From positions 1 to 10,002 of the forward strand of contig CALHKJ010000308.1 in NCBI GenBank assembly GCA_938033975.1: a stretch of DNA of 10,002 nucleotides. Direction: 5' to 3'. Made by a program: the position numbers and the translations under genes. Source of the stretch: an uncultured Saprospiraceae bacterium. Its GTDB lineage: Bacteria; Bacteroidota; Bacteroidia; Chitinophagales; Saprospiraceae. Shown here in pieces: positions 5,926 through 10,002 of the stretch. Under the pieces are notes generated by a model, which saw only the letters and a program-made list of their open reading frames with translations, did not search any database and was not told the origin of the DNA. The stretch's first letter is position 1, and each line of letters opens with the position of its first letter.

Positions 5926-5929
5926 ATGA
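5843..5929 (+). CDS. possible 28-aa upstream ORF overlapping the lipoprotein start
   Basis: An ATG at 5843 opens 28 codons ending in TGA at 5927-5929, which overlaps the ATG of the lipoprotein gene (5926) as ATGA. The product is polar and lysine/glutamate-rich with a KYLLL end and no recognised family. The tight overlap is what a translationally coupled upstream ORF would show, but a short open frame is also expected by chance here. Confidence 0.25.
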   Translation: MSVKTQVQMNQTEEKIEVYYKTHKYLLL

Positions 5930-6507
5930 TAAATTCAAATAAAATTTTTAGAGGAATATTTAAAACTTCATTGTTATTCTTTTCAACGATGATATTGTTT
6001 ACTGCCTGTGAAAATGAAGCTACCACAGAGTTAAAAGAACAATCTCTTGATCCTATCACAAAAGCTGAAATTATTGCATTCCAACGAGCCTATGGTGTTT
6101 CATTTAATGGAATTTCAAATGCTATTGAAGATGAAACTTACTACGAATTAAAAGCAAAAGAGCACATCGATGAATTTTACAACTTTACAGAAGGAAAGGT
6201 TATGTTCAAAATTGGACACGATGATGAACAATCTTTTCGATATTCAGAAGCTGGTCTGCTATCATATCTAATTGGTAAAAACAAGGAATACCCAGAGGAT
6301 ACTGGTATGGCCAAGGAAAATTGGCGAAAAATTGACTGGAAAAATTTTGGGACAATTATGGAAAGAGATATGGCTATTGCGATTGGTAGAGTAACAATGG
6401 AAAATGAAAAAGATCTTGTCGTTCAGAATTATACAATGGTATTGAAGCGTAATAAAGAAGGTGAAATAAAACTTATATCTCACAAAATTTCTATTCCGTG
6501 TGATTAG
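5926..6507 (+). CDS. small secreted lipoprotein, possibly NTF2-like domain
   Basis: A 193-residue protein with a basic N-terminus, a hydrophobic stretch (about 11-27) and a lipobox-like LFTAC placing the lipidated cysteine at residue 28. It should therefore be anchored in the cell envelope. The following acidic run (ENEATTEL) is a normal spacer, and is not the LES export signal of surface lipoproteins. The mature part is mixed helix and strand. The end, from RDMAIAIGRVTME through NYTMVLKRNKEGEIKLISHKIS (146-190), resembles the last strands of NTF2-like / DUF4440-type folds (alternating strands, then K-x-G-x-x-K-L-I). That assignment is weak and no catalytic residues stand out. It has no close same-strand partner; the next gene starts about 220 bases away. 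I do not recognise a specific family. Confidence 0.75.
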   Translation: MINSNKIFRGIFKTSLLFFSTMILFTACENEATTELKEQSLDPITKAEIIAFQRAYGVSFNGISNAIEDETYYELKAKEHIDEFYNFTEGKVMFKIGHDDEQSFRYSEAGLLSYLIGKNKEYPEDTGMAKENWRKIDWKNFGTIMERDMAIAIGRVTMENEKDLVVQNYTMVLKRNKEGEIKLISHKISIPCD

Positions 6508-6665
6508 AATTTATTTTCTGGCATATAAAGCTATTCACACAATTCTTATAATAGTAGTACTTTACCAAGTTTAAGCTTCTAAAAGTAATTTTGGAATTAT
6601 CCTTGTTATCTTTAAACCATAAGGTGTTTGAAGATCAATCCCAGAACTTTATTGATATGCAAATA

Positions 6666-6692
6666 TTATAGTTATTAATGTTGGAACTATAA
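6666..6692. repeat. 8-bp inverted repeat upstream of the PH-like membrane protein gene
   Basis: TTATAGTT (6666-6673) and AACTATAA (6685-6692) are perfect inverted copies separated by 11 bases. They lie 38 bases before the chosen start of the next gene. It could be an operator; as an RNA hairpin the stem would be weak. Nothing else is recognised in the 6508-6714 gap. Confidence 0.3.
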
Positions 6693-6729
6693 CAAATAGC
6701 ATCCTTGTTTAGATGTGACAACAATCAAT

Positions 6730-7782
6730 ATGAAGGACAATGACTTACTTTGGAGTTTTAACTCAATGCGATCTAATCCAGCAGCGCAACTATTCGATTT
6801 GTTTTTTGAGTTTCTAATTACTCACTTGACTATTTTAAGTTTCATTTCGCTGACTGGGATCTTGTCAGCAAAGTATGAGTTACTAAGGCTCTCTATCGTT
6901 TTACTTGTTTCGATTCTAACCTACTTAATTTTAAGTGATGTATTTATCGTCTTTTTATCTAGATATAAATTGACCTATGGTATTACGACCAAAGGAATTT
7001 TATTTAATTGGGGTGTATTGAAATCTCGAGAAGTATTTGTTCCATTTGAAGAGATTGAGTCTATTAACTTAATTGACTATCCTAAGTTGAAAAGAAAGGC
7101 AATACAGTTTAAAGTATCGTCCAACATAACAAATGGAGATCTAGGTACAGAAATTGGTGCGCTGTCCTATGTTTTAAGTTTTGAGAGATTAACCGAACTA
7201 GAGCCAATTGCTGATATTTTTAAAGAACATTATCAAGGTGTAATAAGAATAAGTTCTGCTCAAAAAACAGAAAATCCATTTTATAGATTTTCAAAGTCAA
7301 AGATTTATCACAAGCTAAATCTTTTTATGGCTTTTTCATTTATTTATTTGGCTGCATTTATTGGTATTAAGATATTCGACAATAACATTGCAAGTCAAAT
7401 TCATGTAAAGGATATAGTAGTCGAAGAAAAGATTACCAGGGATAAATCTGAAACAGAGAACAATTTGATAACCTCAAAAGGTTATGATTTAACATTGTAT
7501 AGCTTTTTGTCCTATGTTGATAAGGAAATAGAATTTACAGTAACTCCTGTTTATTGTCAAGTATCAAGTTTTTCAAAATTTAAATATACCAATAGAGAGA
7601 GTTTAAAGAATGGCTACATTGGTGATAATCTGATTATGAAAATCTTCTGCTTTTTGATTCTATCTTTCTTTGCTGTTTATATAATTTACAAAAGAGGAAA
7701 TCTTTACAGAGATGATTACATCATGATAATATTTGGACCTGTTCTAGTGACTATTGTAGGTGGGTTTATACTGTATCATTGA
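6730..7782 (+). CDS. multi-pass membrane protein with bacterial PH-like (bPH2/DUF304-type) domain
   Basis: A 350-residue integral membrane protein. Two hydrophobic helices (about 26-47 and 52-76) are followed by a soluble segment reading YKLTYGITTKGILFNWGV ... VPFEEIESINLIDYP (79-118). This fits the bacterial PH-domain pattern of a YxLTxxG strand, a G-x-x-x turn and an IPxxxIxxI strand. A third helix lies near 196-215. A stretch of about 85 residues (216-301), probably outside the cytoplasm, follows, and then two C-terminal helices (302-320 and 330-348). Tandem-PH membrane proteins such as YdbS/YdbT are the nearest known architecture, but here only one PH-like unit is evident. Function is unknown. 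The start was placed at ATG 6730; an in-frame GTG at 6715 adds five residues. Neither has a Shine-Dalgarno sequence. The gene converges with the small membrane protein, leaving a 14-base gap. Confidence 0.7.
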   Translation: MKDNDLLWSFNSMRSNPAAQLFDLFFEFLITHLTILSFISLTGILSAKYELLRLSIVLLVSILTYLILSDVFIVFLSRYKLTYGITTKGILFNWGVLKSREVFVPFEEIESINLIDYPKLKRKAIQFKVSSNITNGDLGTEIGALSYVLSFERLTELEPIADIFKEHYQGVIRISSAQKTENPFYRFSKSKIYHKLNLFMAFSFIYLAAFIGIKIFDNNIASQIHVKDIVVEEKITRDKSETENNLITSKGYDLTLYSFLSYVDKEIEFTVTPVYCQVSSFSKFKYTNRESLKNGYIGDNLIMKIFCFLILSFFAVYIIYKRGNLYRDDYIMIIFGPVLVTIVGGFILYH

Positions 7783-7796
7783 TGGCAATGTTTAAA

Positions 7797-7967
7797 CTAT
7801 TTATTTTTACTCTTTAATTCGTAAAAAATTCCAAATATACTTACTAGAACCATCAAAATTCCTAAATAATCTTTTCGTTCAAATTCAAAGTTGCTTAAGC
7901 TGCTGTATTCAAAATTTAGGAGACTCAGAATTAGTAGTACCACCAAGACAGTTATATTTCCTTTCAT
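7797..7967 (-). CDS. small two-helix membrane protein (56 aa)
   Basis: An ATG at 7967 opens 56 codons ending TAG at 7799-7797. The product has a first hydrophobic helix, ITVLVVLLILSLLNF (5-19), then a short polar loop with FEFERKDY (27-34). A second helix follows, LGILMVLVSIFGIFYEL (35-51), with a lysine-rich tail SKNK. The helix-loop-helix pattern, the charged loop and positive tail, and the fit into an otherwise empty 241-base gap support a real gene. It is below usual gene-calling thresholds. It follows the LamG/T9SS gene on the same strand by 56 bases and may be read through from it. I recognise no family; small inner-membrane proteins of this shape often modulate a larger partner, but no partner is indicated. 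Confidence 0.6.
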   Translation of the reverse strand: MKGNITVLVVLLILSLLNFEYSSLSNFEFERKDYLGILMVLVSIFGIFYELKSKNK

Positions 7968-8023
7968 CTTAATTTATTAACTACAATATAAAGATGATTT
8001 AGCATTAATTGATTTTCACTGGT

Positions 8024-8938
8024 CTAAGTTTTTATAAATGTTGTTGAACTAAATAATTCTGAGTTTTCATAGATAATCAAAGTGTAGAATCCGCTATTTA
8101 AATTCGAAATATTAATTGATTTTTCTTTAAGCGCTGAATTTTGAATTAACTGACCATTTATATCGAAAATGGAATATTTCAGATCAGAAATGAGTGGCAT
8201 GTCAATATTCAAAACCTCCTTGGCAGGATTAGGATACACAACGAATGAATTAGAAGGTGAATTGGATTCATGATTTTCAGAAATCAAAGGAGTTGAAGTA
8301 TAAACTTTTAGGTCCTTCCAATAACCTTCAAAAGCTCTTCCTGTGCCAAAATTTGAATTAGAAATATCGTTTGCATTACCGGCAAAATTTAGAGGGGCTT
8401 TCTTTGTAAATATTAATTCTTCATTATGATATACATAGGTATTAGAATCTAAGGTATTATGAATCACTGTAGTGTTATACCATGTATCCAATTCAAGTTG
8501 AAAATTTTGTAAGGTATCTGTTGTTGCATTATTAGTCAATAAGATTAACCTACCATCTGCTGAGGTTTCCATTCCAAGGTGCCTGGTACTTGTACTAACA
8601 TTAAATATTGGTCCATGGAATTCTGTTGGTCTATAATCTAATTGGATTACAAAGGTGCTTTCATTTAAGGAATTTAAAGAAGGTGTTTGAATAAAACAAG
8701 AGTCACCAAAGATTGGATTTAGGACATAGCAACCTCTTGAAAAAATCCCTTCAAATTCAAAAATAGGTGTATCGAGAGCGATGCTGTCATAGTTTGATGT
8801 TAGATCAGCACCATCACTTGATAATTCATAATGAGCTTTTAATTCAAATTCGCTCAAATCTAAAGATTGGGAAAAGGATTGATTGGTAAATACGAGCATC
8901 AAGATAAACCATGATGTATTGATTGTAAATCTAGGCAT
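8024..8938 (-). CDS. secreted LamG-like protein with type IX secretion sorting domain
   Basis: A 304-residue cargo protein with three parts. An N-terminal Sec signal peptide covers about 1-24 (FILMLVF core, SFSQ cleavage region). A LamG / concanavalin A-like jelly-roll spans about 30-215, with ESTFVIQLDYRP (93-104), ADGRLILLTNN (127-137), LDTWYNTTVIHN (150-161) and GYWKDLKVYTS (205-215) at expected strand positions. A type A T9SS C-terminal sorting domain spans about 232-304, with VVYPNPAKEVLNI, YSIFDINGQLI and LNSGFYTLIIY. It would cross the outer membrane through the Por/Gld machinery and be released or attached to the cell surface. LamG domains bind glycans or proteins; no catalytic residues of a glycoside hydrolase are evident. 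The downstream position relative to the sulfatase suggests a role in glycan binding, as an inference only. Confidence 0.85.
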   Translation of the reverse strand: MPRFTINTSWFILMLVFTNQSFSQSLDLSEFELKAHYELSSDGADLTSNYDSIALDTPIFEFEGIFSRGCYVLNPIFGDSCFIQTPSLNSLNESTFVIQLDYRPTEFHGPIFNVSTSTRHLGMETSADGRLILLTNNATTDTLQNFQLELDTWYNTTVIHNTLDSNTYVYHNEELIFTKKAPLNFAGNANDISNSNFGTGRAFEGYWKDLKVYTSTPLISENHESNSPSNSFVVYPNPAKEVLNIDMPLISDLKYSIFDINGQLIQNSALKEKSINISNLNSGFYTLIIYENSELFSSTTFIKT

Positions 8939-9126
8939 AAGTTAAAATTTTGCAGGTGTATAATGGGGTAATGTATACTTGCTAATTCTTAACTTTCTTA
9001 TAATTTATTTTCGAATATATGAATAATATTTTAGAGGTAGGATGGCTTTCTTGACAAAGAAACAGGTGTGATTTTAAGTTTTTTATTTTTGAGCAGAAGG
9101 CTTAATTGATTTCTACTAATTTAATA

Positions 9127-10002
9127 TTACTGCTTATTTTCTAACACAAGCAATCTAAAATCTATGAATTCAGGGCCATTAATTTTTGAAGCTTTTAAGG
9201 ATAAAGAATGAAGTCCTTTGTCTAAAGTCAAAGAACCTATCTCTAAGGCTTTGAAGTTTTTTTCAAATGATTCTTGTCTTGGGAAACGGTCATACTCAAC
9301 TCCTTCAAAAGGAGGGTCGTGTGATTCTTGGATTGTTGCCTGCAATTCGTTTTGACCTTGGTTTAAAGATATAATAGATCCAATGGTAGATTCTTTGCAA
9401 GTGTAATATATGGTAGCCTTATATTTTCCTCCATTGAGTACATCGCATTGCCAAGTGATACTATCTGACTCACTTGTCCAATTGGTAAAGTAAGAAGAGT
9501 TAGGCCAGCGATTTGATCTTTTAATGTTACCGTGGGCTATTCCATCTCTAGCTGGCAATTGAGTTATTTTATTTCCTTCAAAACCCACAGGGAAGACTTC
9601 TTTTCTATTGCGGTCAAGTTCTACTAAAACGGATTTCGTCCATTCGTTTTTTGCAGTAGTTAATTTTGATAATAAAGAATCGGGTGCTTGTTTGATAGGG
9701 TGGTGTTGACCCGGATCTTTGATTAAATCAAATATTTGATTGTCCTTATCCAACATATATTGTTGATTTCTCAAGCTCACATTTCCATTCCAATGGCTAA
9801 AAATAAATCGATCCTTCCATCTTGGTTCTTGATCTAATAAGAGTGGTTTCAGACTTACGCCATCCAATGGTTTCTTTCCCAATATGGATATTTCTGAGAG
9901 GCCAGCAAGAGTAGGAAAAATATCTATTGCCCCTGCTACTTGATCTATTTCCTGAGGACTTATTTTATTTTTCCAATGCATGATAAAAGGTGAGCGAACA
10001 CC
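9127..10002 (-). CDS. sulfatase, C-terminal part with extra beta-rich module; 5' end beyond the window
   Basis: The frame is open through the right edge (291 codons visible, ending TAA at 9129-9127). It begins GVRSPFIMHWKNKIS, the strand following the metal site in the alkaline-phosphatase-fold sulfatases. Next come AIDIFPTLAGL and the G-x-SLKPLL motif (48-54 of the visible part), FIFSHWNG, and the sub-domain marker QIFDLIKDPGQHHPI (89-103). The N-terminal half, with the formylglycine CxPSR motif and most metal ligands, lies outside the window. An internal Met eight codons in is not the true start. After the sulfatase core, residues about 150-291 form an extra beta-rich module (ITWQCDVLNGGKYKATIYYTC, then PEFIDFRLLVL) resembling carbohydrate-binding beta-sandwiches. 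The substrate, probably a sulfated polysaccharide, cannot be assigned. Confidence 0.88.
   Translation of the reverse strand, partial: GVRSPFIMHWKNKISPQEIDQVAGAIDIFPTLAGLSEISILGKKPLDGVSLKPLLLDQEPRWKDRFIFSHWNGNVSLRNQQYMLDKDNQIFDLIKDPGQHHPIKQAPDSLLSKLTTAKNEWTKSVLVELDRNRKEVFPVGFEGNKITQLPARDGIAHGNIKRSNRWPNSSYFTNWTSESDSITWQCDVLNGGKYKATIYYTCKESTIGSIISLNQGQNELQATIQESHDPPFEGVEYDRFPRQESFEKNFKALEIGSLTLDKGLHSLSLKASKINGPEFIDFRLLVLENKQ

Noticed and set aside
7777..7790. Hairpin CATTG-ATGG-CAATG between the convergent PH-like and small membrane genes
   Set aside because: Only five base pairs, overlapping the stop codon, with an interrupted T-run; not convincing as a terminator.

Overview
The window is AT-rich and looks like a Bacteroidota chromosome. 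One protein carries a type IX secretion C-terminal sorting domain. Several starts lack a Shine-Dalgarno sequence, and the promoter-like elements fit the TTG / TAnnTTTG pattern of that phylum. A sulfatase and a LamG-type secreted protein suggest a polysaccharide-degrading, possibly marine lineage (Cytophagales or Flavobacteriia; the sequence does not decide between them).

Layout. Positions 1-2572, minus strand: a methionine/sulfur assimilation operon of metY (O-acetylhomoserine sulfhydrylase) then metX (homoserine O-acetyltransferase, cut by the window edge), whose stop and start share one base. Upstream lies what reads as a complete ribosome-mediated transcription attenuator. It has a promoter almost touching the start codon, a 22-residue leader peptide with an ICCCTMMC block, an antiterminator strand formed by codons 18-21 of that peptide, and a 12-bp terminator hairpin with a T-tract. 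This is the most notable system here: a cysteine/methionine-sensing leader for the two enzymes that make homocysteine.

Positions 2601-4376: a 33-bp tandem repeat carrying palindromes, a zinc-less quinone-oxidoreductase-type MDR enzyme, and a Crp/Fnr-family regulator, both plus strand. Positions 4688-5541, minus strand: a GreA/GreB-like factor with the acidic coiled-coil tip preserved, overlapping a VOC (glyoxalase-fold) gene by 4 bases. Positions 5926-7782, plus strand: a small lipoprotein, possibly NTF2-like, and a membrane protein with a bacterial PH-like domain. Positions 7797-10002, minus strand: a previously uncalled 56-residue two-helix membrane protein, a LamG-like type IX secretion cargo, and the C-terminal part of a sulfatase with an extra beta-rich module.

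Only the metY-metX unit and the Gre/VOC pair are clearly operonic. The secreted LamG protein and the sulfatase may belong to a larger glycan-use locus extending beyond the right edge. No tRNA, rRNA, CRISPR array or insertion sequence was recognised.
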